A stretch of DNA of 64,000 bases from Gordius sp. MW1 (lineage: Eukaryota > Nematomorpha > Gordioida > Gordea > Gordiidae), in contig OZ038526.1 of assembly GCA_964036665.1 (NCBI GenBank), positions 9,300,001 to 9,364,000 on the forward strand, in the 5' to 3' direction. The stretch's first letter is position 1, and each line of letters starts with the position of its first letter. A program made the translations under genes and the position numbers. Shown piece after piece: positions 11,080-23,685 of this stretch. The notes below the pieces were generated by a model. That model searched no databases, was not told where the DNA came from, and saw nothing but the letters and a program-made list of their open reading frames with translations.

Positions 11080-12055
11080 GGTTATAAATTTCATAGCAAA
11101 TTTTACAAAAAATGCAAGACAATGTATTCTTTAGCCTCTAAAGTTTTCTAATTTTCTAAATAGTATATAATGTGTGGACCTGTTATAGTAATTCAAAATT
11201 TAAGAATATGATATTTTAGCGGGCACATAGCCAGTTTTTCTCCAGAAGGGGTGGAATTTTCAAAATAATTTTCTCATTATTTATGATACATCAGAGACCC
11301 GAACATCCCGGAGCAGCCCTGTCATCGAAATTAGATTTTTGGACCATAACAATGGACAATTGGGGCTCAACAAGATTTTTATAGTGTATTATTTTGTTCT
11401 CTTTTATTATTTTGTCACTTGTTTTATAATTATATAATAATAATTATTAATTGTTGTTTTATCTGAAAAAAGTTAGATAATTAAATTGAAAAAAATTTGA
11501 CAATTCACCGAAATTACTGCTAAAAATTTAAATATCATCTTGTCAGGCCGAACTGCTTTAATCATCCGTAAATGACTGGGGCACTTAGAAGGACTCGAGC
11601 GGTACGGGCATTAATTATGATGGGAGGCAAAATATGGACTTATTAGACAATTTACATTATTTTATTGTTAGAGTGTCGAGAGCATTGTTCTCTTAAGTTT
11701 TAAACAAAGCCATACATCATAAATCAATTTTATCTCATATTAGATTGATGTTTATGATGTTTCACTAGACTAAATTGGCCATTTTCCCGAGTTTCTGGCA
11801 CAGTAATTGAAGTTTTAGGAAGATTTAAAAATTAGTTATAATTTGTTCTTTTTATCCAAACCGTTCATTTGGTTATTAATAAAGAAATTAATTTAAAAAT
11901 TAGTTAGAGCTGTTTTTTCGGATGCCGTTCATTTGGGTTTTATTAAAGAGAATAAGCTGGGTCTATATATATTGTTAATTTTTAATACGGATTGAGTTGA
12001 AATAAATACGAAATTAGGGTTTCCTTAGTTCTTCTTCTTCTATTTTCCATTATTC
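11080..12055. other. No recognised content
   Basis: AT-rich sequence between a hAT end and the gypsy element. I see no gene. The part next to 12055 may include the 3' end of the gypsy element, but I cannot define an LTR here. Confidence 0.4.
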
Positions 12056-12059
12056 ACAA

Positions 12060-12590
12060 AATTTATTAAACTCTGCGCTAGTAAATGCTCTGCCGTTTTC
12101 GGTTACTACGCATCTTGGAAAACCATAAGAACATTATATCTTTTAAAAAATTAATCGTTTACCAGGGTAGAAATATTAAAAACCTTTCTAAATTCAGTCC
12201 AACCCGAAAAAACATCTACAATTAAAATATAGCGTTTTTATCAAGTTCGAAAAAATCAATGTGTATGCGATCCCAAGGTTCTCTAGGACGTGTCCATCTC
12301 GCCGCTTTGTCTCTGCGAAGCATGGCCGTCTTTGCCATGCATCATTCACATTGTCGAACCTGTCTTTCCATATCTTTCGTCATCTTGGGCCACCACACAT
12401 ACCTTCTAGCCATATCTTTCATCTTTGTAATACCTGTATGCCCTTTGTGAAGTACCTTTAAAAAATCGTCACGTAGCTCGTTAGGTATGACCACTTTTAC
12501 GTCTCGTTTAATTACGTTATCCTCCAAATAAAGCTCATTAAGCACATGTTTGAAAGCCAAAGGTACCGACTGACTATCCTCCTTACCCAA
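12060..12590 (-). pseudogene. Ty3/gypsy integrase fragment
   Basis: The N-terminal zinc-binding region is clear: LHKGHTGITKMKDMARRYVW followed by a downstream Cys gives the H-H-C-C pattern of retroviral-type integrases. Downstream, WDRIHIDFF and a TENGRAF-like segment correspond to the first and second catalytic blocks of the core. These lie in shifted frames and the usual DNG acidic residue reads E. It is therefore a broken copy. It follows the RT segment with the RNase H region missing. Confidence 0.8.
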
Positions 12591-12719
12591 TAAAATATCT
12601 TTTATTTTTAAAAAATCCGGGTCAGTCTCTGAGCTCTTAACAATAGTGCTAAACTCAACAATTTTTAATACATTAACGTAATGCTCATTAGTTCGCGTGG
12701 TTTCAATGCCGTTGTTAGA

Positions 12720-13299
12720 ATATTTTTAATTAAAGATGAAACATTTATATCGTAAGTTATACTCGGCTTGCGTTGAACCCGTTACTAATATGTCGTCTAA
12801 ATAGAACAATATTCCATCTATGTTGTTATTGATGCCATCGCTCGTTGAAAAAATTGGCGCGGATACACTTAATCCAAATGGTAAACGTGTAAAAGCAAAC
12901 AAACCTCTATCGGAGCTTATTGTTAAAATCTTAGCCGTCTTATCATCTACACGTAACTAGGTAGGCATTCCTAAGATCTATTTTTGAAAAAAATCTAGAA
13001 CCTTTTAAATTAGCTAAAACCATTTCTATTTTGGGTAGGGGGTATTTAACATCTATCACATGTTTATTAATAGTAATTTTGTAATCGACACACACCCGTA
13101 TGCTACCGTCATTTTCCTTAACGGGAACTAACAAGGTGGCCCATTCAGAATACTCCGTTGGCTCGATAATAGTATCATTTAACCAACTATCTATAACATT
13201 ATTGACCTTATCAATCCACATAAATGGTATTCGACGGGCAGGACAAAATCGAGGACTTGCATCTGAGTTTACCTTTATCGAAAAAATGTTATCATTCAA
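12720..13299 (-). pseudogene. Ty3/gypsy reverse transcriptase fragment
   Basis: The frame contains the gypsy RT blocks in order: VDYKITINKH, YPLPKIEMVL, FSKIDLRNAYL, then after a frameshift near 12955, FAFTRLPFGLS and the catalytic YLDD at about 12800. The FSKIDL aspartate and both YLDD aspartates are readable, but the frameshift breaks the frame. Between this and the integrase piece the RT end and RNase H are mostly deleted. Confidence 0.85.
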
Positions 13300-13781
13300 A
13301 CAACCTAGTTCTTCACGAAAAATTTTACTATATTAAACTTTAATTTTATCAATGTTATAATGCCACAGTTTCCCAACGTACTGACCATCACAATTAACCC
13401 GACCAGAGGTCTTAGGCTTATCCACAAAAACCCTTGCCCCTGAAACCGAGGCTGGCTCATTAACTGAGTTCATTGCCTTATTACTAACAACCAAGGATAT
13501 GCTCGTTTATAGATGCTACCTTAAAACCGGGTGTTGCATGGTCATCAGCATTATTAATTAAACAATTGATTTACATATTTCTCTCACTATTAAACGTGTA
13601 ATTTTTACAAATGTCTCACCGATTAACTAGATGACCAATTAATTTTATCCAATTTTAACCCATAATACTCTCCATTTTTCATCGATAACGAATAACTCCA
13701 ATTCCAAAACTTCCTCGCCTGAATCTACTCGAACTTTAGTACTCCCTAAAATTTTAATATTCGACCCGTCTAATTGTTTTA

Positions 13782-14258
13782 CTAGATATGACTTTTATTA
13801 ATGTTTTTAAAAGGCCATAATTTTAAAAAATTATATTTACTTATAACAGAAATTGAGGCCCCAGATTCTTCTAAAAAATTTATTTGCTTACCTTCAATAT
13901 TTAAATAAACAACCGGGGTTTGTGAAAAATTAAAAAATAATATAAACAATATAAGCGCTGTCAGCGCCAATCGAGCGTCAATTAAAGTTACGCGGTCCAG
14001 GAATAAAAGAATTTTCCTGCGTGGCCCTGATACCAAAATCATTATCATTATCCTGACTATCGTTATATACGTGAACATTGCTACCCGTCGCCTATATAAG
14101 TCGCACGAGCGTTGTCTATAATGAGCTGTGTTATTTTGAAAATGATTAAACAATCTACAACTGCGCCTGATATGCCCCAATTTATTACAATCAAAACAAC
14201 GAGGGACCGAGGTTTTAGCCCTGTAAAGTTGTTCTACGCCATGCATTTTAATTAACAT
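13782..14258 (-). pseudogene. Ty3/gypsy gag zinc knuckle and protease fragment
   Basis: Near the start is a CCHC knuckle, CFDCNKLGHIRRSC, the nucleocapsid type of gag. About 80 residues later comes a pepsin-like protease region, YLNIEGKQINFLEESGAS, where the active-site Asp of the D-S/T-G triad has become Glu. The order knuckle, protease, RT, integrase on the minus strand is that of a gypsy element. A near-identical but separate protease fragment lies at 22976-23182. Confidence 0.75.
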
Positions 14259-14629
14259 TATGAATACAATTATTATTCGCGATGCATTTTAATTAACATT
14301 ATAAATACAATTATTATCAGTACATGTAAAACATCTTTTCGCTTATAACAAAATTAATAAAATTAAACGAAGTTTTTTGGTACAAACATGATAATAAAAA
14401 TAAGATAAGTGATCGATCAAAAATGCAGAAATTAAATTCATAGCGTTGACACCAACAATTTAATTAAAGTCCATCTAAAGGAGGTTTTTTATAAACTAAA
14501 GTAAAGATTTTCCATTATTACTAAAATAAAAAATTAAGAAATTTACGTGGTCCTTTTTCTTTTGTTTTGTACTAAAAATCGAACCTCTAGTGCCTCGAGT
14601 CCTGTGGATCGGGATTGAAGGTAGAGATC

Positions 14630-14888
14630 TGTTGTAGTCTTACTACACGACTCCACTCTCATCCATCTACGCAGCAAGACCAGCTGCGCTCCCCTCATCT
14701 TATTTCGCTTATTTATTAGTGTCTGTATACGCATCATCATGTATACGCGTAGTCCCTCTCCCCATATCGTTCTCTACGCGATTTATTTACGTGTCGGAAT
14801 ACATCACATGATATACAGCGAGTATTCCCATCATTATTTACGCGTAGATACCCATCTATCTCTTTGTTCTTATAATAATTAAGATTCT
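14630..14888. repeat. 259 bp direct repeat, left copy
   Basis: It is nearly identical to 15819-16077. It opens with a perfect hairpin (TGTAGT, CTT, ACTACA) and is richer in G and C than its surroundings. Comparison with the second gypsy copy near 23570 shows that this block and its partner were inserted into gypsy leader sequence. The pair may be the LTRs of a small retroelement, although TG...CA ends are not exact. Confidence 0.75.
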
Positions 14889-15818
14889 ACAAGATGAAGC
14901 AGTGGTATTTAACGTGTAGGATGAGGTTTCGGATATGCATGAGCGCACGTGTAACCCAGAAGCGAATTAATAACCCATTTTCGACGTTAATCGTCGGTAC
15001 ACCTTCGGGTGTGGCGCCTACTGGTGCGGCGTCTACGGACGCGTTTAATTAATTCGGAGGCTTAATGCCTGTTATGACCTGTATTTTTTGGCTATATGCC
15101 CTATCACCTTTATATTAGGTTGATGAGGTCGAGTTTTCTGGGTGGGCAGATTGCCCCTGCGCATGAATATTTTATTCGTTGGAGTGTATTTCCTCGCATG
15201 TACCAAAGGAAGTTAATACCATCGTTGTCAGGTCCAAGGTTACCGTTATGGAGTTTAGAGCTCTCAGGTGATTATGGTAGGCGGAGTTGCATTTATGCGA
15301 GATACGCCTGATGACAGTTTTTTACACTTAGTGATGTTGCTGGTGCCTATGTCGGCGCCGATAGCTGCTATGTGGTATAGCGACGTCACCAATAATTTAA
15401 CGGAAATGTCGCACGCTTTGTGTCGAGAGGCGAGCAGCTCTTATGGAGAAGCAGCCTAGACGACTTAGAGTGGCAAAGATGTTTCTGTCTCGCTCTATTG
15501 GGGGAAAATCATCAAAAAACTACTTTGGGTTACGTTTAACGAAAACAATTGGGTGAAGTATCCTATCCCGAACCCAACGACGCCCAATACATTGATAAAA
15601 ATTCCTCCCCCTAGCAAGCTTGAAGGGTATGGTGCGTTTCAATTTATGGTCAATGAAAAAATCAAATCGAAAAGACTGAACCGGAAAACGATCCTGGAGA
15701 CGTTCAATCCAAATTGATTCGTGCGTCGGAACAATGGACAGCGGTCAAAAACTCAAATCCGACGACCGTGCTTAGAAGTCAACAATCCGGTCGGAGGAGG
15801 TTATCGTGAAGGGTATGG
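14889..15818 (+). other. GC-richer 930 bp segment between direct repeats
   Basis: Base composition differs clearly from the AT-rich surroundings. Plus-strand frames are coding-like but broken: one at 15268-15459 (63 codons) and another from about 15481 to 15717 that reads YWGKIIKKLLWVTFNENNWV and continues in a shifted frame to the right repeat. I recognise no family. It may be a decayed gene carried by a small LTR-like element, or a captured gene piece. Confidence 0.4.
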
Positions 15819-16077
15819 TGTTGTAGTCTTACTACACGACTCCACTCTCATCCATCTACGCAGCAAGACCAGCTGCGCTTCCCTCATCTTATTTCGCTTA
15901 TTTATTAGTGTCTGTATACGCAACTTCATGTATACGCGTAGTCCCTCTCCCCTCATCGTTCTCTAAGCGATTTATTTACGTGTAGGAATACATCACATGA
16001 TATACAGCGAGTATTCCCATCATTATTTACGCGTAGATACACATCTTTCTCTTTGTTCTTATAATAATTAAGATTCT
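15819..16077. repeat. 259 bp direct repeat, right copy
   Basis: This is the partner of 14630-14888, with about a dozen substitutions and short indels between them. Confidence 0.75.
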
Positions 16078-16379
16078 TTCGAGTATTATCTTATTCGCCG
16101 ATTCTTGGGCATCGTATATTTAAATAAAAGATAAATGAATACTAAACGGAGATTTAAGGTAAGATTGAAAATCCCTTGTTAATAATAATGAATAATCATA
16201 AAATCTAATAACAAAACCTTGAAATAATAATCATAAACTTTTAATAACCTTAATTCTTTTTAACTTTGGTTATTACAAACGGAAATTCGGGTATTCGCCT
16301 CTAGTCGTGGGTATAGATTTTCAGCCTCGTGCTACCAATATATCGTGCCACCAATATTACAATCGTGCTACCAATATTA

Positions 16380-18560
16380 TGTTCGGACTACCAATTTGAA
16401 TCCTGGTTTATTGTCAAACAAATAAATATGAACAATGGACATATCCGAGTTATAAATTAATTAAATAAAATATCGATAGGATAATGAAATTCTGAAAATA
16501 AATGTAGATGTTGGACGATGGCCGGAGGGAAATATCCGTGCAACAAATAGGTTAGATCGGGTCACATCTAAGTGTTAATAACGTACTGGGTTAGGGGGCG
16601 ATTTGGTTTCTTGGGGATGGTTGCCGCAAGACTAACGTGGTCTGAGTAGAAAAATAAATATGTCCTCCCTCCCTCAGGACTAACGTGTTCTAAACAGAAA
16701 AATAAATATATGATTAAATGCAGGTCCAGCCTTATAACCAGAGCTGTTAAAGTTACTTTACCACAGTAACTAGTTAAGTTTTACTTTCACAAAAAATGTA
16801 ACTAATTACAGTTCCAATTACTTACCTGATGGAACTAGTTACACCTAAAGTTACAAAAAGCAATATTTTTTGATATTATTTATTAAAAAATTTATATAAA
16901 AATCAGAAGGTAATAAATTATGATTCGATTTCAATAATACGTTATTTTCTATATTGTCATCTAATAAGCTAGTTGGTTTTGCACTGAAAATTAACACGGA
17001 GGGCGCTAGATGGTAGGGGTACATTTAATTTAATGACAAATTTCTTCAATTTAGGGAAATTATTATATACTAGCTGAACCCGGCAAACGTTGTTTTGCCA
17101 TTTACCCGGGTGTATTAGCAGAATATATATCATCTTATAGATAAGTTTCAATAGATTAAGAATATATCAAATATAATTAGTAAGTGTTTACTATGCAAAG
17201 ATTTTTAAACAAATAGTTAAAAAGGGTCCAAGGCCCAGGCCCACCCAAAAGAGAACTGGCCCCATGCCCCCCCCCAAGGTAAAAATCTTTGGCCCCCTGG
17301 CCCTTCAAGCAATTTTTTTTAATTTTTTGTAATTAAGAAACAATATCATAATAATAATTTTTCTGAATAAAACTTTTAATTCTAATTTAATAATGTCCGA
17401 AGAACTGAGATATATCAACATTTATTGGTACTTTGTTAAAATTATTTTAATTTTTCTCCTTATTTAACGCGCAAAAAATGACAAAATTAGATTTTGTAAT
17501 TTATTTAGCCACGCAGGAGGGGACACGACAGTCCTATAATAATAATAATTGACGTGAAAAATAAGCAAAAAAATGACTTTGATACTCAATGTTTTAAATC
17601 GTAAAAACAGCACATGCCTATATTTATCACACCAAACTATAGATACGCCAGGTGCGTTTGATTGACATTTTATTAAACATCAAAACGTATAAAAATATAT
17701 TTCGAAAACTACTGGACCGATATTTTTGAATTTTTTACTGAGCATTTAAATAACATCCATTAAAATATATTATTATTTCAATAGCATTTATTAATATTGT
17801 ACTAAAGTAATTTATCAAATGTTTCAAAATTTAAATTTAGAGGTTGGGCCAAAATCATATGATATTTTAAGTTGATAAAAATTTGTTTTGCACATATATA
17901 AAAAGAACTGAACAATTGATAAGAGATAACCAATTAAAATTCATTAAATGTTCATTGCATTTTTTACCTGTTGTGTCACTTCTTTAAATTTTTGGAATAC
18001 AAATTTGTACTAAAATGATATTTTATATAATATTGGTAATTTACTGATAAAATGGATTATCTATTCGAAATTCAAATTTGCGCGAAGGAAATTTAAATTA
18101 AGGTGAAGTATACAACCTGGACGTGTAATTTGAATATTTAATAGAAAAAATTTTAATATATAAAAAGTAACTGTAACTTTAGTTACACAGTTACTGAAAT
18201 AATGTAACTAACTACAGTTACTGAAATAATGTAACTAACTACAGTTACAGTTACCCTGAAGTAAAAGTAACTGGTTACAGTTACTTACTTTACTGAAGAA
18301 AAGGAACTAGTTACAGGAACTAGTTACATGTAACTAGTTACTTAACAGCTCTGCTTATCTGTCGATGCACTTCTCAATTTGCATGAGGGATGCCTTATGA
18401 CAGGTCGATATACTTCACATATCCACTAATATGAGGCATGCCTTTTACATATTTGTCTGCTTCTACTTAGTGCCCATTTATTCACATAACTAATTACATT
18501 ACATTTCATTCACACACCCATTACTCTAAACATTATTCTCACCATTAGTTGGCAAGATAC
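16380..18560. repeat. Gypsy 5' LTR region, split by a hAT element
   Basis: Segments 16380-16738 and 18354-18560 together resemble the LTR at 21541-22240. Shared blocks include GGACGATGGCCG, GAGTTAGGG/GGGTTAGGG, AGGACTAACGTG and TCGATGCACTTCTCAATTTG, in the same order. The intervening 16739-18353 is a later insertion. Four copies of a TCGTGCTACCAATAT-like word lie just before (16330-16390), near the place a primer-binding site would occupy. Confidence 0.6.
16739..18353. mobile_element. hAT element with GTAACTAGTTAC arrays
   Basis: The termini are CAGAGCTGTTAA and TTAACAGCTCTG, the same 12 bases as the element at 34686. Dense AGTTAC and GTAACT repeats lie inside each end (16750-16860 and 18165-18345). 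The flanking octamers CTTATAAC and CTTATCTG share only their first five bases, so the target duplication has diverged or is imperfect. Inside is a fragment of the family described at 31693 (CTAGCTGAACCCGGC at 17070). No transposase is visible. Confidence 0.75.
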
Positions 18561-18576
18561 AACACGCCGTCCTTCC

Positions 18577-19731
18577 TAGAGATCTGCAACGGGCCGTTTC
18601 TAGAAGGTCGGCCCGCCCGTACCCGTTTTTAAAACTTTAAGGCCCGTCCGAGCCCGCCCGTAATTTTTTTCAACACTTCAGGCCCGTCCGAGCCCGTACG
18701 TAAATTTTTTAGGCCCGTCCGAGCCCGTCCGTAAATTTTTCAGGCCCGTTCGTACCCGTTTAGAAAAACGTCAGGCCCGCCAAAACCCGTTTAAATTTTT
18801 GTAAAGAACTCCGCCTTCGGCCCCGTCAAAAATTTTACAAAATTTTATTTTATTTTTTGACATATTCATAAAAAAAGTCAATAATTATCATGTAAAAATA
18901 ATAAATCATCAATTATTCCTGCAGTTAATACACCTACAATTCGATATAGTACTACCATTAAATTACTTTAATAAATTACATGAGAATAGTCCACTTTCAA
19001 CAATTTACTTTTATTTGATTAATTTAAGTTAATACACTTAAGAAGTTAGAATATTACCATTGAATTAAAATACTTTGATAAAATTACATGAGAATATTCA
19101 ACTTTCAATAGGTAGTTTACATTGATTTGATTAATTTATATCAGTTAATACACCTAAATTATAGATTAGAGCAAAAATATTTATTAATTTATATGGCCTT
19201 ACTAATTATACCAGCAAAATTTGTGATTAGATTAAAACACAAAATTAAATTTTGATGCATTGTACTTAAGTAATTGAACATAATTATAAAAGAATATACG
19301 ATATAATCTTAAATTATGTAAACGAAAATTATAGCAAATAGAATAAAAATGCTTTAGAGTCAAATTTAGCGCTTGAAAAAGAAATGAATGCTACAGGATA
19401 TACAAAAATTAGAGGTTAAAAGAATAGAGCAATTAATAATCTATATATTTAATAAAAATCATATATTTATATTATTGTCTGACTTTTGAGAACCTTTGTA
19501 ATCCATGACCGTTTATATAATCTCTGGCCCGTTCAAGCCCGTTTATAAAACGTCAGGCCCGTTCAAGCCCGTTACAAAAATCTTCAGCCCGCCCGAGCCC
19601 GTTTCATTAATTGTTAAGCCCGTCCGGGCCCGGCCCGTTCAAATTTTTATGATAAAAAGCCCGTCGGTACCCGCCCGCGGGACGGGCTTTTAGGTCCGTC
19701 CGCGGGCCGGGCCTGCCCGTGCAGATCTCTA
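18577..19731. mobile_element. hAT element with CCCGTCCGAGCC arrays
   Basis: It runs from TAGAGATCTGCA to TGCAGATCTCTA and is flanked by GTCCTTCC on both sides (18569-18576 and 19732-19739). About 220 bp at each end are tandem variants of GGCCCGTCCGAGCCCGT; the core is more than 75 percent A and T by eye. No coding frame. Fragments of the same family end at 28229. Confidence 0.9.
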
Positions 19732-19889
19732 GTCCTTCCTAGCTCATTTGCGTAAGCTCATCTGCGTAGGTTCGTCTGCGTAAACTTTAAGTGCTGTGTG
19801 CAAACCAAATTAAACTTTAACCACTTAACCAAATTTATTTACACAACTACAACAGTTTATATATACTTTTGACCTGCGACAGCTGTAAC

Positions 19890-21205
19890 TAGAGTTGTTA
19901 AATTGCTAACTTTAGGTGCTATGCTCGAGCACGAACACTAGCTGTGTAATATAGTTTAGCACAATGAATGCTAGCTGTTCGGTTCAATAGTTTTAACAGT
20001 AACATGTAAAAATGCTCGAGAGGTTAGTCGAAGTAGCCGAATCTGTTAAAAAATTTAGCAGGAGCTCGAGCAGTAAATTCGAGCAGATAGTAGATTGAAT
20101 TGCTATTTGTTAAAATTACAATTTTAATTATATTATATATCATAAATAAATTAGGAACTTTGCCCCCCCCCTTTTTTACCCTCTTTCTCACCAAGAAGGA
20201 GGGGGGGGGGTGTTTTGCCCCCGCCCCCTTATTTTTTACCCTCTTTATCACCCGGGGAGAGGGGAGGGGGGTGTTTTGCCCCCTCCCTTATTTTTTACCC
20301 TCTTTCTCACCAGAGGGGAGGGGGGGGGTGTTTTGCCCCCCCCCTTATTTTTTACTCTTTTTTTCACCAGAGGGGAGGGGGGTGTGTTTTGCCCCCCCCC
20401 CCTTAGTTTTTACCCTCTTTCTCACCAGGGGGGAGGGGGTGTTTTGCCCCCCCCCTTTATTTTTTACCCTCTTTCTTACCAGAGAAGACGGGGGTGGGGG
20501 CCTTAAATTTTGCCCTCTTTCTCACCAGAGGGGAGGGGGAATGTGATTTGCCCCCCCTTATCTTTTATCCTCTTTCTCACCAGGGGAGGGGGATGAATTG
20601 CCCCCCCCCCCCTACTTTTTTACTCCCCTGATTTTTTACCCTTTTTCTCACCAGGGGGGGGGGGGTGTTTTGCCCTCCCTTCTTATTTTTTACCCTTTTT
20701 CTTACCAGGGGGAGGGGCATCAATGAGAAAGAGGGTATAAAATAAGGGGGGCAAAACACCACCCCCTCCCCTCTGGTGAGAAAGAGGGTAAAAAATAAGG
20801 GAGGGGGCAAAACACCCCCCCCCCCCTCCCCCCGGGTGAGAAAGAAGGTAAAAAATAAGGGGGGGGGCAAAGCACCCACCCCCCTCCCCCCTGGTGAGAA
20901 AGAGGGTAAAAAATAAGGAGGGGGGGGGTGACAAAGTTCTTAATTTATTTATGATATATAATATAATTAAAATTGTAATTTTAACAAATACCAATTCATT
21001 CTACTATCTTCTCAAATTTTCGAGCTCCTGCTAAATTTTTTAACAGATTTGGCTGCTTCGACCAAACCTCTCAAGCATTTTTACATGTAATGTTAAAACT
21101 ATTGCACCGAACAGCTAGCACTCATTGTGCTAAACTAGCATATTACACAGCTAGTGTTCGTGCTCGCGTTTTTAGTTGAAGCTACTTAGCAATTTAACAA
21201 CTATA
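19890..21205. mobile_element. Fold-back hAT-like element
   Basis: The two arms, about 270 bp each (19890-20160 and 20936-21205), are inverted copies of one another, starting TAGAGTTGTTAAATTGCTAA and TATAGTTGTTAAATTGCTAA. The octamer GCTGTAAC flanks both ends exactly (19882-19889 and 21206-21213). Between the arms is a minisatellite whose units also reverse orientation about 20720. It has no coding frame. The tip and the 8 bp duplication indicate hAT. Confidence 0.87.
20161..20935. repeat. G/C-homopolymer minisatellite, inverted halves
   Basis: Units of about 60 bases consist of a run of 5-12 C, TTATTTTTTACCCTCTTTC, TCACC, then a run of 5-12 G and TGTTTTG. About nine units run one way to about 20710 and about four run the other way. 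Each unit can pair its C run with its G run. Long open frames rich in Pro, Gly and Phe come from this repeat and are not genes. Confidence 0.85.
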
Positions 21206-21471
21206 GCTGTAACCCTATTTTTTGGTAGTGCTTATCGCCATCTAGCGGACGAGAGATACAAGATTTTTATACTTATTTATCGTTATGGTGCTATTTATTG
21301 CCTTAAAAAGCTTTTCCACGATTGTTTGTCGTTCGTGTCTCAATTTTTTACTCAACTACGCCCCTTTTTACAATATATATGGCTGTGACAAATGAATCTC
21401 GATACCCTAAAACATCACAATTTTCTTGAATAAAAATAACGCGCGATTTTGTAAACATTCTCATGTTTCCT

Positions 21472-22239
21472 TGTGTGGTAGTTGGTGCTTATTCAAATGA
21501 GTTTAGTTATTTTTATAGCCGTTAGATAACTTAACTTTCACGCAATTTTTATAACGCAACTTCTCGTTTTGAATCCTTTATTTTAATAAGTCAAATTGTA
21601 CGATTGGGTTATACAATATAAGTCAATAATGAATCAGATAAAGTTTCTAGATATATATAAAAGTATGGAATGGACGATGGCCGTGGAGAAGCAGTGTTCG
21701 CGTAACCAATCGGTTAGAACGAGGGACGTCAACGGTTAACAAATAAGGTATTGAGTTAGGGCCGTTTGTTTCTTCGTGGACAATCGCAGTTACTAGCAGA
21801 GAAGAAGGGAAGAATACGATTCCGTCTACGGCGAAAGGAAGGTATCGGATTAAGGAACGTCTGGCTCTAGTTAGATAATTGCCGCTGGACCCACGTGTCT
21901 AAAATGAGAAATAAACATCTCCCCCCGCAGGACTAACGTGTCCTACTTAGTAAACTAAATATCTCCTCCCGCAGGACTAAATAACAAATTAAATAACTGT
22001 TTATATCATAGTCAAATTCTCGCTATTTAAATCTTGTCGATGCACTTCTCAATTTGCATGAGCCATGAGGGATGCCGACCGTTCGACGTCTGCATCAAAT
22101 TAGTGCACGTCAATTTACATAACAAAATTCATTACCCTTTTATTCACACGCTTACATTAGCGTAGGCGCATGAAAGTTAAGTTATCTAACAGCTATAAAA
22201 ATAACTAAACTCATTTGAATAGGCACCAACTACCACACT
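21472..22239. repeat. Gypsy LTR bounded by a 68 bp inverted repeat
   Basis: The blocks 21472-21541 and 22172-22239 are almost perfect inverted copies (starting TGTGTGGTAGTTGGTGC). They enclose LTR sequence 21541-22110 that recurs at 23686-23843 in direct orientation and at 23844-24390 inverted. The inverted repeat may be a separate palindromic insertion or a recombination product. Confidence 0.65.
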
Positions 22240-22329
22240 TTCCCCTTTTACCTTTTCCAGACCTCCTATTTAGGGCCAAGGAAAAGTTGCTCAAGGCCTC
22301 CGTTCCACACTTGTATCGGTGTTAATTAG

Positions 22330-23182
22330 ACGTCTTTAAATGTAACTGAAGGTAGGCATTCTTAAGATCTAATTTAGCAAACAATTTAGAAATCTTTAAA
22401 TTAGCTAAAATTATTTCGATTCTAAGTAGGGGGTATTAAACATCTATCAACCCTTTATAACGTTGTTGACCTTATCAACCCGAATAAAAGGTATTAGACG
22501 GGTAGGACAAAATCGAGGAATTGCATCTGAGTGAATCCTTATCGAAAAAACGTTATCATTCAAACAACCTAATTTCTCACGGAAAATATTTAACTATATT
22601 CCACTTTAATTCAATCAATGTTCTAATGCCACAGTCTCCCGACGTACTGACCATCACAATCAACCCAACCAGGGGTCGTAGGCTTATTATCGAAAACCCT
22701 TGCCCCTGAAATCGAAGTTTGGCTCATTAACAGAGTCGATTGCCGTATTACTAACAACCAAGGATTTATGCATATATGCTACCTTGAAACCGGGTGTTGC
22801 ATGCCATCAGCATTAATAATTAAACAATTGCTTTTCATATTTCTATCACTATAGTTTTTACCAATGTCCCACCAATTAACCATAGGACCCATAATATTAT
22901 CTAATTTTTCATCAATAAAGAATAACTTTAAATCTAAAACTTCCTCGCCTGCACATACTCGAACTTTAGTACTCCCTAAATTTTCATCTTTGACCCGTCT
23001 AATTGTTTTACTAAAGCATGACCTTTATTAATGCGTTTAAACGGCCATAACATTATAAAATTACATTTACTTATAAAACAATTGAGACCCCAGAATCTAC
23101 CAAAAAAATTTATTTGCTTACCTTCAATATTTAAATAAACCACCGGAGCTTGTGAAGAATTAAAAAAATTAATATAAACCAA
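22330..23182 (-). pseudogene. Second gypsy pol fragment (protease to RT)
   Basis: The minus strand repeats the order seen at 12943-14258: protease piece YLNIEGKQINFF (about 23120), then the RT start with LANLKISKLFAKLDLKNAYL (about 22350-22420). The protease active-site triad is destroyed (GRFWG), and stops and frameshifts interrupt the rest. RT after NAYL and the integrase are absent. Confidence 0.75.
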
Positions 23183-23685
23183 ATTACTGTCAGCGCCAAA
23201 GCATCAATTAAAGTAACGCGGCCCAGGATTAAATAATTTTCCTGCGTAGCCACGACACACTTATGGCCAAAATTAATAAAATTACATGAAGCCTTCGGCC
23301 CAAATATGTTCATAAAAATACGATAAGTGATCGCACCAAAATAAAGAAAACTAATTTATAGCGTTGAAACCCACAATTCAGTTAAAGTCCATCTAGAGGA
23401 GGTACTATATAAACTAATTCTACAACTAATATAAATATAATAATAACAAGCAAAGATTTTTTTATCATTACAAAAATAAAAAAACATTAAGAACTTACGT
23501 GGTCCTTCTTTCCTTTCTTTTGTAAGCACCTCGAACGTCTTACGTCACGAATATTGTTGGTCGGTATCGACGGTAGAGATCCTGTAAACTTGCTCTACGC
23601 GATGCATCTATGACGGTCCCTCGGATTGTTTTTGTTCGTCCTACCAACTTCGTTTGTCTTTCGAGGGTTTTCCTCGTGGTACCAA
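23183..23685. other. Gypsy leader and gag remnant, second copy
   Basis: This matches 14264-14629 of the first copy, for example the block from GTCCATCTA to the GTAGAGATC point where the first copy carries its 259 bp repeats. No insertion is present here, which makes it the empty-site reference for that insertion. No intact gag frame remains. Confidence 0.55.

Noticed and set aside
12259..12461. Plus-strand frames opposite the gypsy integrase
   Set aside because: They are shadows of the minus-strand integrase code, which has recognisable motifs.
20100..20994. Pro-, Gly- and Phe-rich frames of 63-148 codons on both strands
   Set aside because: They arise from the C and G runs of the minisatellite in an inverted arrangement.
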